Assembly (NCBI GenBank): GCA_002999035.1
Contig: CP027241.1
Coordinates: forward strand, 1,491,001-1,555,000
Reading direction: 5' to 3'
DNA: 64,000 bases
Origin: Lachnospiraceae bacterium oral taxon 500
GTDB lineage: Bacteria > Bacillota > Clostridia > Lachnospirales > Vallitaleaceae
Position 1 is the stretch's first letter; each line of letters starts with the position of its first letter. The notes under the pieces are model-generated. The model saw only the letters and a program-made list of their open reading frames with translations, made no database searches and was not told the origin of the DNA. Shown in pieces: positions 44,276 through 53,509 of this stretch. The translations under genes and the position numbers were made by a program.

Positions 44276-45211
44276 TTATTTTACAATCTTTGTTCCGGTC
44301 AGGCCCTTGATGGCTTCATCGGCCTTTTCCAGTGAAGTAATGATTGCTTCACGGTTTTCACCGGCCATTACAAAGTCAAGGCAGGCTTCCACTTTCGGCA
44401 GCATGCTGCCCTTAGCGAAATGGCCTTCTTGGATGTACTGATTGGCTTCGGCTGAAGTCATTACATCCAGCGCCTTTTGTTCCGGCTTGCCAAAGTGAAT
44501 GCAGGCCTTTTCTACTGCCGTCAGAATCAAAAGCACATCTGCTTCGATATCATTGGCTAATTTGGCGCAGGATTTATCCTTATCGATAACCGCATCAACC
44601 CCGACTAATTTTCCGTCTTTGCGGACAACCGGAATTCCGCCGCCGCCGACCGTAATCGGAATCATATCCTGAGCAATAATCTTGTTAATTGCGTTTAACT
44701 CAACAATCGCCGTCGGTGCAGGTGAGGGCACAACCCGGCGGTAGCCCCGGCCGGAATCCTCAATGAAAGTAAAGCCTTTTTGCGCCGCCAGCTCGTCAGC
44801 CTTTTCCTTGGCATAGAACATACCAACCGGCTTGGTCGGATGTGCGAAAGCACTGTCCTTTGCATCCACTTCAACCTGAGTGACAACACAGATTACATCC
44901 TTATCGATGCCTTCCTGGCGGAACTTTTCTTCAATCGCCTGCTGCAAATGGTAACCGATATAGCCCTGCGACATAGCGCCGCATTCAACTAAAGGCATCG
45001 CCGGCATCTTGACTTCGCCTTCTGCCGCATAATCCATCGCCAGATTGATGATACCGACTTGCGGGCCGTTGCCGTGACCGATAATGATCTGATTACCGGA
45101 ACGTACCAGTTTGGCAATGGTTTCGGCTACGAAATCAACGGCATCCCGCTGTTCCTTTGGTGTAAAGCCTAAAGCGTTACCGCCCAGAGCAATGACAACT
45201 CGTTTTCCCAT
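44276..45211 (-). CDS. arcC: carbamate kinase
   Basis: A 311-residue enzyme that makes ATP from carbamoyl phosphate and ADP. The N-terminal VVIALGGNAL, the HGNGPQVG segment (about residues 46-53), the EDSGRGYRRVVPSP stretch and the VGGGGIPV loop match the family. It follows ornithine carbamoyltransferase by 21 bases, so the pair performs the energy-yielding end of arginine/citrulline catabolism. No arginine deiminase gene is in the window. Confidence 0.95.
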   Translation of the reverse strand: MGKRVVIALGGNALGFTPKEQRDAVDFVAETIAKLVRSGNQIIIGHGNGPQVGIINLAMDYAAEGEVKMPAMPLVECGAMSQGYIGYHLQQAIEEKFRQEGIDKDVICVVTQVEVDAKDSAFAHPTKPVGMFYAKEKADELAAQKGFTFIEDSGRGYRRVVPSPAPTAIVELNAINKIIAQDMIPITVGGGGIPVVRKDGKLVGVDAVIDKDKSCAKLANDIEADVLLILTAVEKACIHFGKPEQKALDVMTSAEANQYIQEGHFAKGSMLPKVEACLDFVMAGENREAIITSLEKADEAIKGLTGTKIVK

Positions 45212-45232
45212 AAAAAACCTCCGTGACTGCTC

Positions 45233-46225
45233 TTAGCATAAAGTAGCGTAAATAACCGCTTTGATCGTGTGCATTCTGTTTTCGGCTTCGTCAAAGACTA
45301 CGGATTGCGGGCCTTCAAAGACTTCGTCGGAAACTTCCATTTCCGGCAGGCCGAACTTTTCGTGAATTTCCTTACCGATGGTGGTCTTTAAGTCATGGAA
45401 GGACGGTAAGCAGTGCATGAAGATTGCTTCCGGATTAGCGTTCGCCATAGCTGCCTTATTGATTTGATAGGGCTTTAAGAGGCGAATTCTTTCTTCCCAA
45501 ACACTGTCCGGCTCGCCCATTGATACCCAAATATCGGTATAAAGCACATCGGCGCCGGTGGTGCCTTCTTTCACGTCCTCGGTGAAGCGGACGGTGCAGT
45601 GGCTCTGTTTAGCAATTTCCTGAGCCTTGGCCTGCAGTTCTTCATCCGGCCACAAAGCCTTCGGTGCGCAGCCGGTGAAATCAAGACCCATCTTAGCGCA
45701 GGCAATCATCAAAGAGTTGCCCATGTTGTTTCTGGCATCGCCCATATAGGTGAAGTTTAAGCCCTTTAAGCGGCCGAACTTTTCTTCGATCGTAAGCAGG
45801 TCAGCCAGCATTTGGGTCGGGTGGAAACGGTCGGTCAGGCCGTTCCAAACCGGTACGCCTGAATATTTGGCTAAGGTTTCAACCAAAGATTGATCGAAGC
45901 CGCGGTATTCAATACCGTCATACATCCGGCCCAGTACCCGGGCGGTATCTTCGATACTTTCCTTTTTGCCCATCTGCGAGCTGCCCGGATCAAGGTAGGT
46001 CACGCCCATACCCAGATCCATACCGGCCACTTCAAAAGAGCAGCGGGTGCGGGTTGAGGTCTTTTCAAATAACAGAACAATGTTCTTTCCTTCTAAATAG
46101 CGATGAACGGTACCCGTTCTTTTTAATTCCTTAAAGTTTCTTGATAAATCAAGCAGATAGCGAATCTCGTCGCTGGTGAAGTCCAATAAAGTTAAAAAAC
46201 TCTTACCACGTAAATTTTTAGCCAT
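45233..46225 (-). CDS. arcB: ornithine carbamoyltransferase
   Basis: A 330-residue enzyme. The carbamoyl-phosphate motif STRTR lies at about residues 55-59 and the ornithine-binding HCLPSFHD near 270. Linkage to carbamate kinase favours the catabolic direction (citrulline plus phosphate to ornithine plus carbamoyl phosphate). Start is the ATG eight bases after AAAGGAG; the open frame extends further upstream without signal. Confidence 0.93.
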   Translation of the reverse strand: MAKNLRGKSFLTLLDFTSDEIRYLLDLSRNFKELKRTGTVHRYLEGKNIVLLFEKTSTRTRCSFEVAGMDLGMGVTYLDPGSSQMGKKESIEDTARVLGRMYDGIEYRGFDQSLVETLAKYSGVPVWNGLTDRFHPTQMLADLLTIEEKFGRLKGLNFTYMGDARNNMGNSLMIACAKMGLDFTGCAPKALWPDEELQAKAQEIAKQSHCTVRFTEDVKEGTTGADVLYTDIWVSMGEPDSVWEERIRLLKPYQINKAAMANANPEAIFMHCLPSFHDLKTTIGKEIHEKFGLPEMEVSDEVFEGPQSVVFDEAENRMHTIKAVIYATLC

Positions 46226-46341
46226 GTTAGCTCCTTTCTTGATGAGTTGCTCCGCTTTTAAATAGAAGAAAGAGGAGCGGGCAGTCATATAACTGCCGAG
46301 GTTAAATAATTATAACTGCAATATTGATTATCGTGCCTTTT

Positions 46342-46347
46342 ATTATA
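46342..46347 (-). promoter_or_regulatory. -10 element of the arcB-arcC operon
   Basis: Minus-strand TATAAT about 115 bases before the start codon, preceded by GG as in some extended -10 sites. No good -35 at the usual distance, so an activator is plausible; the divergently placed AraC-type gene is a candidate. Confidence 0.45.
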
Positions 46348-46636
46348 CCTTATTTTCAATAAAAGGTGTAGCAAATCTGGGCGAAATCATTGTACAATTT
46401 TGCTTTTCTTTTGACCGGATTTTGCCTCAAACCGACGTCAAAATTTAAGAATAGAAATGAAAAAAAGGAATTAGAGCCGAGTTGTCGAATAATTAAAAAA
46501 GGATATAAATCGAGAAAAGAAAACGTAAAAACAGCATAAATAAAGGAAAAAACGGAGAAGGAGGGAAGCTAAAAACAGAAAGTCAAAAAAATATCAGACA
46601 TAGTAAAACCATACAAAAAATTTAGAATTGAATGTC

Positions 46637-46665
46637 TTGATTCGGATTATATTACCATTTATAAT
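46637..46665 (+). promoter_or_regulatory. promoter of the double-AraC regulator gene
   Basis: TTGATT (46637-46642) and perfect TATAAT (46660-46665) with a 17-base spacer. The 499-base divergent gap 46226-46724 is otherwise AT-rich and geneless. Confidence 0.75.
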
Positions 46666-46724
46666 AAGGGTAGGTTCGTCAAAACCCTTAAAACAGAAGT
46701 TTTATAGAAATGGGTTGGTGAAAG

Positions 46725-48005
46725 ATGACGAAATACAAAAGAGCTGATATACAGCCAATTGATTATTCCAGCATGAAGCTGGAGGGACTGTTTAGTTTTG
46801 ATCGTGAAGTGATTGAAGCACCGACACTGCCGTTGCTGCATCAGGCGGCTCGCTTTCTTTTGATTTTAGAAGGCGAAGGAGTGATCAATATCAACGGCCG
46901 GGACTGCCCGCTGACGAAGGGCACTTTGCTGGCCATGATGCCTTGGCATTTTTCTGAGGTGACCAAAGTCGAAAAACCGCTGCAATACTACATTTTAAAG
47001 TATAATGTCGATATTGTGAACCGGTTTGTCAAGACGTTGCATGATTTGGATGATAACAGCAATTTTTTGGATCTGCTTTATTCCAAGCATACCATTTCCT
47101 GTGATAAATCAGAATTGGAAATATTGAAAAATATTTTTACTTCGATTAAAGAGGAATTAGGTGAGGAATCCGTTTTCACCGAAGGGAAAAAGCGGCCGCT
47201 GACAGAAGTTTTTGTCATTTGTAAGATTATTGAGATTATTACTTTGTTTATCCGTAAGTCGGAACAGGATGAAGCGCTCCCGCCCGAGGAAGCTGCCGCC
47301 GAGGCGGAAGAAGCGGCCGGTGACGATAAGGCGCTGGTTAATGTCTTTAAATATATTTATTCCCATTTGGGCAGGGGATTAAGCGCTGAAAATGTGGCCA
47401 ATGTCTTTTTTACCAGCAAATCAACGCTGACCAAATACATTAAAAAGACCACCGGCTTATCCTATGAAAATCTGGTCAATGAGATGAAGATTGGCAAGAT
47501 TATGGAAATGCTGCTTTATACGGAACTGAGTATTAACGAGATTGCCTTTATTTTGGGCTTTGTCGATCAAGCGCATTTGACCAAGGTATTCAGCCGCCGG
47601 ATAGGCAAATCGCCCAATAAATACCGGCAGATTTTTGGCAGCAAACTGCTTTTATATAATGAAAATGATATCCGGCTGTTTTATAAGATTTTGGATTATG
47701 TCTGTAAAGGGTACAGCGGAGATCTTTCGATTGAGGTAGTCAGCAGCGAGTTTGGTCTGACCAATGCCCAATTAAATGAGATGTTTATTTACCATGTGGA
47801 AAAGAGTTTTGCTGATTTTGTCAATTTTATCCGAATCGGCAATGCCTGCAAAATGCTTTTGAATTCGAATAAAAATATTACCAGCATTGCTTTTGAGGTT
47901 GGTTACAACAATTCCAAGACCTTTTTGCGCAACTTTAATAAGCTGCGGGGCATGGCTCCGTCCGAGTTCCGGTTAAGCGGAAACTTACAGGAGTTTGATT
48001 TATAA
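46725..48005 (+). CDS. AraC-family regulator with two HTH domains
   Basis: A 426-residue protein. Residues about 20-100 form a cupin-like ligand-binding domain (LLILEGEGVININGRDCPLTKG). An acidic alanine/glutamate linker lies near 187-202. Two separate AraC-type HTH regions follow: about 206-305 (VANVFFTSKSTLTKYIKK then INEIAFILGFVDQAHLTKVFSRRIGKSPNKYR), and about 318-422 (ITSIAFEVGYNNSKTFLRNFNKLRGMAPSEFR). Two complete AraC domains in one chain are unusual. It is encoded between arcBC and the transport genes and probably regulates one or both. Confidence 0.85.
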   Translation: MTKYKRADIQPIDYSSMKLEGLFSFDREVIEAPTLPLLHQAARFLLILEGEGVININGRDCPLTKGTLLAMMPWHFSEVTKVEKPLQYYILKYNVDIVNRFVKTLHDLDDNSNFLDLLYSKHTISCDKSELEILKNIFTSIKEELGEESVFTEGKKRPLTEVFVICKIIEIITLFIRKSEQDEALPPEEAAAEAEEAAGDDKALVNVFKYIYSHLGRGLSAENVANVFFTSKSTLTKYIKKTTGLSYENLVNEMKIGKIMEMLLYTELSINEIAFILGFVDQAHLTKVFSRRIGKSPNKYRQIFGSKLLLYNENDIRLFYKILDYVCKGYSGDLSIEVVSSEFGLTNAQLNEMFIYHVEKSFADFVNFIRIGNACKMLLNSNKNITSIAFEVGYNNSKTFLRNFNKLRGMAPSEFRLSGNLQEFDL

Positions 48006-48160
48006 AAGTTTGTTTTTGAGTATTAAAAGATTTAAAATTCTTTTGCAATTAATCATGCATCGGTTTTTGAAGTTTTTGATACTTTTTATACAATATTGAT
48101 TTATCGTAGGAGCAACTGTTAACCAAGACGACAATATTATTTTTATTAGGAGGAAATAAT

Positions 48161-49561
48161 ATGAATCAAGTGGTAGATTTGATCACAACCTTTACAAACT
48201 GGCTGTGGGGACCGCCTTTACTGATTTTGGTAGTTGGCGGCGGTATTTTACTGACGGTCCGGTTGGGATTTTTTCAGATCAGGTATTTTCCTTACATTAT
48301 GAAACAGACCTTCGGTAAGATTTTTTCCAAGGCCGAGGGAGAAGGCACACTGACACCATTCCAGGCGGCAACAGCGGCGCTGGCTTCGTCGATTGGTGCG
48401 GCCAATATCGTAGTAGTTCCGTCCATTATTTTCGTAGCGGGGCCAGGAGCGGTTTTCTGGATGTGGGTTACAGCGGTGCTGGGTCAGGCTACTAAGTTTT
48501 CGGAAATTGTACTGGGCTTAAAATACCGCGAGAAAAATGCGGAAGGCGAATATGTCGGCGGCCCGGCGTACTATATGAAAAAGGGCATCAAGGGTACAAT
48601 CGGTAAGATTTTAGGCTTTTGTGTTTCTTTCTTCTTTATGATTGAAATATTGCCGTCGATTACCTTGCAGACACTTTCAGCCGCTTCGCCGCTGGAAACT
48701 TTGGGCGTCGATAAAAAGATTGCGGTTGGTTTGATTTTGGCTTTGGTGCTGCTGGTTGTTTACGGCGGTATCAGCCGGATCGGTAAGGTTACGGAAAAAT
48801 TAGTGCCGTTTATGGCTTTGGCTTACTTTGTAGTAGCGCTGATTGTCATTTTGATTAATATCGGCCAGATTCCGAATGTGCTGTATATGATTTTTGCCGG
48901 TGCTTTTAACCCGCAGGCAGTGGCTACCGGTATCGTTGGTGCAACGGTTGCCAAAGCCATTCAAAACGGTGTGGCCCGCGGCGTATACTCCAATGAAGCC
49001 GGCATGGGTTCGGCTCCGTATGCTCACTCGACAGCGGTAACCGATCATCCTTGCCGCCAGGGGATGTGGGGTATTTTTGAAGTATTTGTTGATACAATTG
49101 TAGTTTGTTCTATATCGGCGCTGGTTGTTTTATCCACTGGTGTCTGGACACCGCAGACGACACCGGATTCCGAATTTAAGGCAGTGGCTGTTACCAAGGC
49201 AGTCAGCAGTATTTTCGGCAATGTCGGTTCGGTGATTGTATCGATTTGTTTATTCCTGTTTGTTCTTTCCACCATTATCGTCATTGTTTTTTACTGCGAA
49301 AAACAAGCGGAATACCTGTTTGGCAGCTTCCTCGGCAAGATCATGCGTTTTGCCGCTACGGCCATGGTAGCAGTGGCTCTGTTTATCAGCTTTGATAATG
49401 CCGGCGTATTCTTAGACTTTACTTTGGGTCTGGTGGTTGTGCCGAATATGATCGCTTTGATCTTATTGAGCGGTGAAGTGGTCAAACTGAAAGAGGAATT
49501 CTTTAACACCCCCGGTAAATATTATCTGAAAGATATTGATAAGAACGCCGGTAAAAAATAA
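48161..49561 (+). CDS. AGCS-family sodium:amino-acid symporter
   Basis: A 466-residue transporter of the alanine/glycine:cation symporter family. Landmarks include the N-terminal WGPPLLILVVGGGILLTVRL, the ALASSIGAANIVVVPSII segment (a variant of the usual IGTGNI), and RGVYSNEAGMGSAPYAHS in the middle. About ten membrane helices are visible. Start ATG follows AGGAGG. Substrate in this setting might be a small neutral amino acid or an ornithine-pathway product. Confidence 0.88.
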   Translation: MNQVVDLITTFTNWLWGPPLLILVVGGGILLTVRLGFFQIRYFPYIMKQTFGKIFSKAEGEGTLTPFQAATAALASSIGAANIVVVPSIIFVAGPGAVFWMWVTAVLGQATKFSEIVLGLKYREKNAEGEYVGGPAYYMKKGIKGTIGKILGFCVSFFFMIEILPSITLQTLSAASPLETLGVDKKIAVGLILALVLLVVYGGISRIGKVTEKLVPFMALAYFVVALIVILINIGQIPNVLYMIFAGAFNPQAVATGIVGATVAKAIQNGVARGVYSNEAGMGSAPYAHSTAVTDHPCRQGMWGIFEVFVDTIVVCSISALVVLSTGVWTPQTTPDSEFKAVAVTKAVSSIFGNVGSVIVSICLFLFVLSTIIVIVFYCEKQAEYLFGSFLGKIMRFAATAMVAVALFISFDNAGVFLDFTLGLVVVPNMIALILLSGEVVKLKEEFFNTPGKYYLKDIDKNAGKK

Positions 49562-49641
49562 TGAGGCAAGAGGTTTTTTGGCAGACAAAAGCAAGGCTTG
49601 CTTAAAAACGCTAAAAAATCAGGATTAACGATGCCAACCAA

Positions 49642-49693
49642 AAATACCTTCTTAGCGGGCTAAAAGCAGTTGTCTGTTCGGAAGGTATTTTTT
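49642..49693 (+). terminator. terminator after the AGCS symporter
   Basis: AAATACCTTC pairs with GAAGGTATTT around a 29-base loop and continues into TTTTG. Some transcripts may read through into the next gene. Confidence 0.7.
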
Positions 49694-49730
49694 GAACAGC
49701 GGCATTTGAGGAAAGGATTTAAAAACAGGA

Positions 49731-50888
49731 ATGGATAAGAATGACAATAAGGTAAGAACCAAAAAAGAAATCAGTCTCGAAGCAGTTGTCTTTTTAGTCG
49801 GATTTTTGGCCTTTTTTATTGCGGTCGGCCGCATTATGGGCGGAACCAATATGCTGAAAACGATGATGGCTACTTCCTATGACCTGCTGATGAACGTGTG
49901 CTTTTATTTAATGGGCGTAGCGGTTCTGGCCGGCGGGATTTCCGGCGTGTTTTCCGAATTTGGTGTCATTGCCTTAATCAATAAAGGATTATCGGTTGTA
50001 ATGAAACCGATCTATGATCTGCCCGGTGCCAGTTCACTGGGAATGCTGAATTGCTTTATGTCGGATAACCCCGCGATTTTAACGCTGGCGCATGACGACA
50101 ACTTTCGTCAGTATTTCAAAAAATATCAGCTGCCGGCGCTGACCAACTTAGGTACGGCCTTCGGCATGGGACTGATTATTACCACTACGATGATGGGCTT
50201 TCCAGTCGAGGGCGCGATTAAAGCGTCACTGATCGGTGTTTTAGGTGCGGTTGTAGGCAGTGTTATTTCGGTTCGGCTGATGATCTTAAAAACCAGAAAA
50301 TATTATGGTACAACGGAACGGGTAGAGGCCAAAAGTATTACTACGATTCCGGCCGGACAGCGGAAAATCCGGGACGGATCCGTTGGCTCCCGCTTTATTC
50401 AGTCCTTGCTGGAAGGTGCCAAGATCGGCGTGGATATGGGATTATCCATTATTCCCGGTGTGCTGCTGATTTGTACGGTTGTGATCATGCTGACTAACGG
50501 TGTCGGCGATGCCGGTGTTTATAACGGTTCTGCTCGTCAGGGCATAGAGATTCTGCCCAAGATTGGATCGTATCTCAGCTTTGTTGTAAAACCGCTGTTC
50601 GGTTTTAGTACGCCGGAAGCGATTGCCGTACCGATTACGGCGCTGGGTAGTGCCGGAGCGGCAATTGGGATTGTCAATGAGATGGCAATCAGCGGTAAAG
50701 TGACGGCTAATGATATTGCTGTCTTTACTTCGATTTGTATGTGCTGGAGCGGCTATTTGTCAACGCATATTGCCATGATGGACGCGCTTGATACTAAGGA
50801 AATGACCGGCAACGCCATTTTGTCCCATACCATTGGCGGCCTGGGAGCCGGTGTAGCGGCTCATCTGCTGTGGATGCTGCTGGGTTAA
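49731..50888 (+). CDS. CD0519/CD1768-type membrane protein (nucleoside-recognition/GATE-like)
   Basis: A 385-residue membrane protein. It starts with a charged N-terminus and has eight or more hydrophobic segments. The LLMNVCFYLMGVAVLAGG and MLNCFMSDNPAILTLAHDD stretches match proteins known from Clostridioides difficile as the CD0519/CD1768 family, related to Gate-domain transporters. Function is not established, but its relatives occur with amino-acid metabolism genes. It lies between the AGCS symporter and the ClpB-like gene. Confidence 0.75.
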   Translation: MDKNDNKVRTKKEISLEAVVFLVGFLAFFIAVGRIMGGTNMLKTMMATSYDLLMNVCFYLMGVAVLAGGISGVFSEFGVIALINKGLSVVMKPIYDLPGASSLGMLNCFMSDNPAILTLAHDDNFRQYFKKYQLPALTNLGTAFGMGLIITTTMMGFPVEGAIKASLIGVLGAVVGSVISVRLMILKTRKYYGTTERVEAKSITTIPAGQRKIRDGSVGSRFIQSLLEGAKIGVDMGLSIIPGVLLICTVVIMLTNGVGDAGVYNGSARQGIEILPKIGSYLSFVVKPLFGFSTPEAIAVPITALGSAGAAIGIVNEMAISGKVTANDIAVFTSICMCWSGYLSTHIAMMDALDTKEMTGNAILSHTIGGLGAGVAAHLLWMLLG

Positions 50889-50896
50889 AGAAGATT

Positions 50897-50929
50897 ATTC
50901 AGGCAGGCAGAAAGCCTGCTTGCCTGAAT
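50897..50929 (+). other. intercistronic hairpin
   Basis: Perfect nine-base arms ATTCAGGCA/TGCCTGAAT plus GGC/GCC inside, without a T run. It may stabilise or process the transcript between the transporter and ClpB-like genes. Confidence 0.5.
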
Positions 50930-50952
50930 AGTAACATATAAAGAGGAAATAC

Positions 50953-53463
50953 ATGGATAAGTCAAAATATTCACAGGCGGCGCTTGATGTGATTAAGGAA
51001 GCGCATCAGTCGGCGATCAAAAATCAAAATGCGGAAGTGACGGACCTCCATTTGATGCAGGCGATTTTGCGTCAGCCCGATACCGAGATTGTTCGGGTGC
51101 TGACGGAAATGGGTGTGATCACCAAGGCGCTTTCGCTGGATTTAGAAGAAGCGATCGGCCGAATCCGGTCGGCTAAGGGGATTACCAGTCTTTATGTCAG
51201 CCGCTCATACCAAAGAGCGCTGCTGATTGCCGAAGAGATTTGCCGTAACTTGTACGAGTCTTTGGTAACGGTGACTCATCTTTTTTTGGCTCTGCTGCGG
51301 GAAGAGGATATGGCGGCGGCAAAGCTGGCCGGAGTTCACGGCTTAAGCTATGATGCTTTGCGCAAAGAATTAGTTCGCCGCTGGAGCAGCGCGTTTGCCA
51401 ATGGGATTTCCGAGGAATCTCTGAAGACTTTGGCTAAGTACGGACGCAACTTAAATCAGGAAGCGCAGGCCGGTAAGCTGGATGAAGTGGTCGGCCGGGA
51501 GGAGGAAACCACTTCGGCGATTCGGGTTTTGTCGCGCCGGATTAAAAACAATCCGGTACTGATCGGTGAACCGGGGGTAGGCAAAACGGCGATTGTCGAG
51601 GGGATTGTCCAGCGGATTGTGAAGGGTGATGTCCCCGATCCGCTGAAAGATAAGCTGGTCTTTGCGCTCGACATGACGGCGGTGATTGCCGGCGCTAAGT
51701 TCCGCGGCGATTTTGAGGAAAGACTGAAGCAGATTTTAGAAACAATTAAGAACTCTAACGGCCGGATTATTTTGTTTATTGACGAACTGCATAATATTAT
51801 CGGTTCGGGCAATACCTCCGGTACGATGGATACTTCCAATATTTTAAAGCCGATGTTAGCCCGGGGGGAACTCCTTCTGATCGGAGCAACCACCATTGAG
51901 GAATACCGGCTGCATATTGAAAAAGACGGAGCGCTTGACCGGCGCTTTCAAAAAATACTGGTTGAGGAGCCGTCGGAGGAAGCGGCGATTTCGATTTTGC
52001 GGGCTTTGAAAACCCGGTATGAGCATCATCATACCGTCCGGATCAGTGACCCGGCGATTATTGAAGCGGTGCGGTTAGCTAAGCGCTATCTGACCGAACG
52101 GCGGCTTCCCGATACGGCGATTGATGTGATTGACGAAGCCTCGGCGCTGGTGCGGATGTACCGCGATGAAAGGCCGGCGGCGCTGGAAGAAACGCATCGC
52201 AGCCTAGTGCAGCTGGAAACAGAGCGGATTTTACTGGCTAAGGAACAGGACAAGGTTTCAAAGTATCGTCTGGCTGAGCTGGAAGAAAAGATTGTCGCTT
52301 TGACAGCCGAGTTTAACCGGATGGAAAAGGCCTATCAGGCCGAAAAAAGCCGGCAGACGGAAATGGCTCGGTGCCGGCGCGATCAGGAGCTTTTGCAGCT
52401 GCAAATGGAAGAGGCCAAAGCCGAGCATCGCTTTGCTGATTTGGCGGAGCTTTTGCCGGTACTGGAGAAAACACAGGCTGCTTTGACGCGGCTGGAGGAA
52501 GCGGGCGAGGCTTTTCCGCTGCCGTCCGAGGTGGGCGTTGAAGAGGTCAGGGAAATTGTATCCAAGTTATCCGGCAGCCCGAAACAGCGGCTGGAAAGCG
52601 ATCAGCTGGCACATATCGCTGAAATTCGGGAAAGTATGCGCCGGAAGATGATAGGCGGCGACGAAGCGATAGAAGGGATTATCAATGCCTATATCCGGGC
52701 GCAGTCCGGTCTTCTGCCGCGACAAAAGCCAATGGGCAGCTTTATTTTGTGCGGGCCGTCCGGCACCGGCAAATCCTATCTGACCAAATTGACGGCAGAT
52801 TACTTATTTGACGGGGAAAGAAGCCTGATTACCCTGGATATGAGTGAATATACCGATAAATCCTCAGTCACCAAGCTGATTGGTGCACCGCCCGGCTATG
52901 TTGGCCATGAGCAGGGCGGAAATCTGACCGAAGCGGTTCGAACCAAGCCCTACAGCGTGATTGTCTTTGACCATGCCGAACGGGCGCAGCGGGAAGTGCA
53001 GGGTATTATCCGCCAGATTATGGCGGCCGGCGTGTTGAACGATAACCGGGGCCGGCGGATTGATTTTAAAAATACCATGATTTTTTTAACGACAGAGCCA
53101 TCTGCCGAAAGCGACGGCGGCCGGATATCGCTGCCGAATGACCTGGTGCAGGCCGCAGACAGCGAGTATACACTGAACGCTTTTGACCTGCCCAAGCTGA
53201 AAGAGCTGGCTGAACTCCGGCTTCGGCAGTTGGCGGAGGGGCTGGCGGCCGGGCATATCCGGCTGGAATGGGAGGAAACATTACCCGGCTTTTTAGCGGA
53301 ACGGGTCTATGCGCAGGGCATGGGTGCGGGACTGCTGAACAGGATGATAGAAAAGGAAATTATTACACTTCTTTCCATGAAGAGTTTTGCCGGCGGGCTG
53401 ACCGCTTTTGCAACGGTGCGGCTGGCGAAGGACGAGCAGGGCAATATTACAGTGGAAAGTTGA
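50953..53463 (+). CDS. ClpB-like AAA+ protein with degenerate second ATPase domain
   Basis: An 836-residue protein with the ClpB plan: N domain (1-150), D1, a coiled-coil middle domain (about 395-530) and D2. D1 looks active: Walker A GEPGVGKT at 205-212, Walker B IDE at 276-278, and the arginine-finger region ALDRRF. In D2 the Walker A GPSGTGKS (601-608) and pore loop GYVGHEQGG remain, but the Walker B glutamate is histidine (D673-H674), the sensor-1 asparagine is glutamate (E715), the sensor-2 GAR is GAG (G793), and the RIDEVVVF arginine-finger segment is unrecognisable. There is no ClpP-binding loop. It probably unfolds or remodels a dedicated client. Confidence 0.85.
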   Translation: MDKSKYSQAALDVIKEAHQSAIKNQNAEVTDLHLMQAILRQPDTEIVRVLTEMGVITKALSLDLEEAIGRIRSAKGITSLYVSRSYQRALLIAEEICRNLYESLVTVTHLFLALLREEDMAAAKLAGVHGLSYDALRKELVRRWSSAFANGISEESLKTLAKYGRNLNQEAQAGKLDEVVGREEETTSAIRVLSRRIKNNPVLIGEPGVGKTAIVEGIVQRIVKGDVPDPLKDKLVFALDMTAVIAGAKFRGDFEERLKQILETIKNSNGRIILFIDELHNIIGSGNTSGTMDTSNILKPMLARGELLLIGATTIEEYRLHIEKDGALDRRFQKILVEEPSEEAAISILRALKTRYEHHHTVRISDPAIIEAVRLAKRYLTERRLPDTAIDVIDEASALVRMYRDERPAALEETHRSLVQLETERILLAKEQDKVSKYRLAELEEKIVALTAEFNRMEKAYQAEKSRQTEMARCRRDQELLQLQMEEAKAEHRFADLAELLPVLEKTQAALTRLEEAGEAFPLPSEVGVEEVREIVSKLSGSPKQRLESDQLAHIAEIRESMRRKMIGGDEAIEGIINAYIRAQSGLLPRQKPMGSFILCGPSGTGKSYLTKLTADYLFDGERSLITLDMSEYTDKSSVTKLIGAPPGYVGHEQGGNLTEAVRTKPYSVIVFDHAERAQREVQGIIRQIMAAGVLNDNRGRRIDFKNTMIFLTTEPSAESDGGRISLPNDLVQAADSEYTLNAFDLPKLKELAELRLRQLAEGLAAGHIRLEWEETLPGFLAERVYAQGMGAGLLNRMIEKEIITLLSMKSFAGGLTAFATVRLAKDEQGNITVES

Positions 53464-53509
53464 GTTGATAATGAAAAGTAAACCCAAAATGACGAAAGGG
53501 AGGTTGAAT

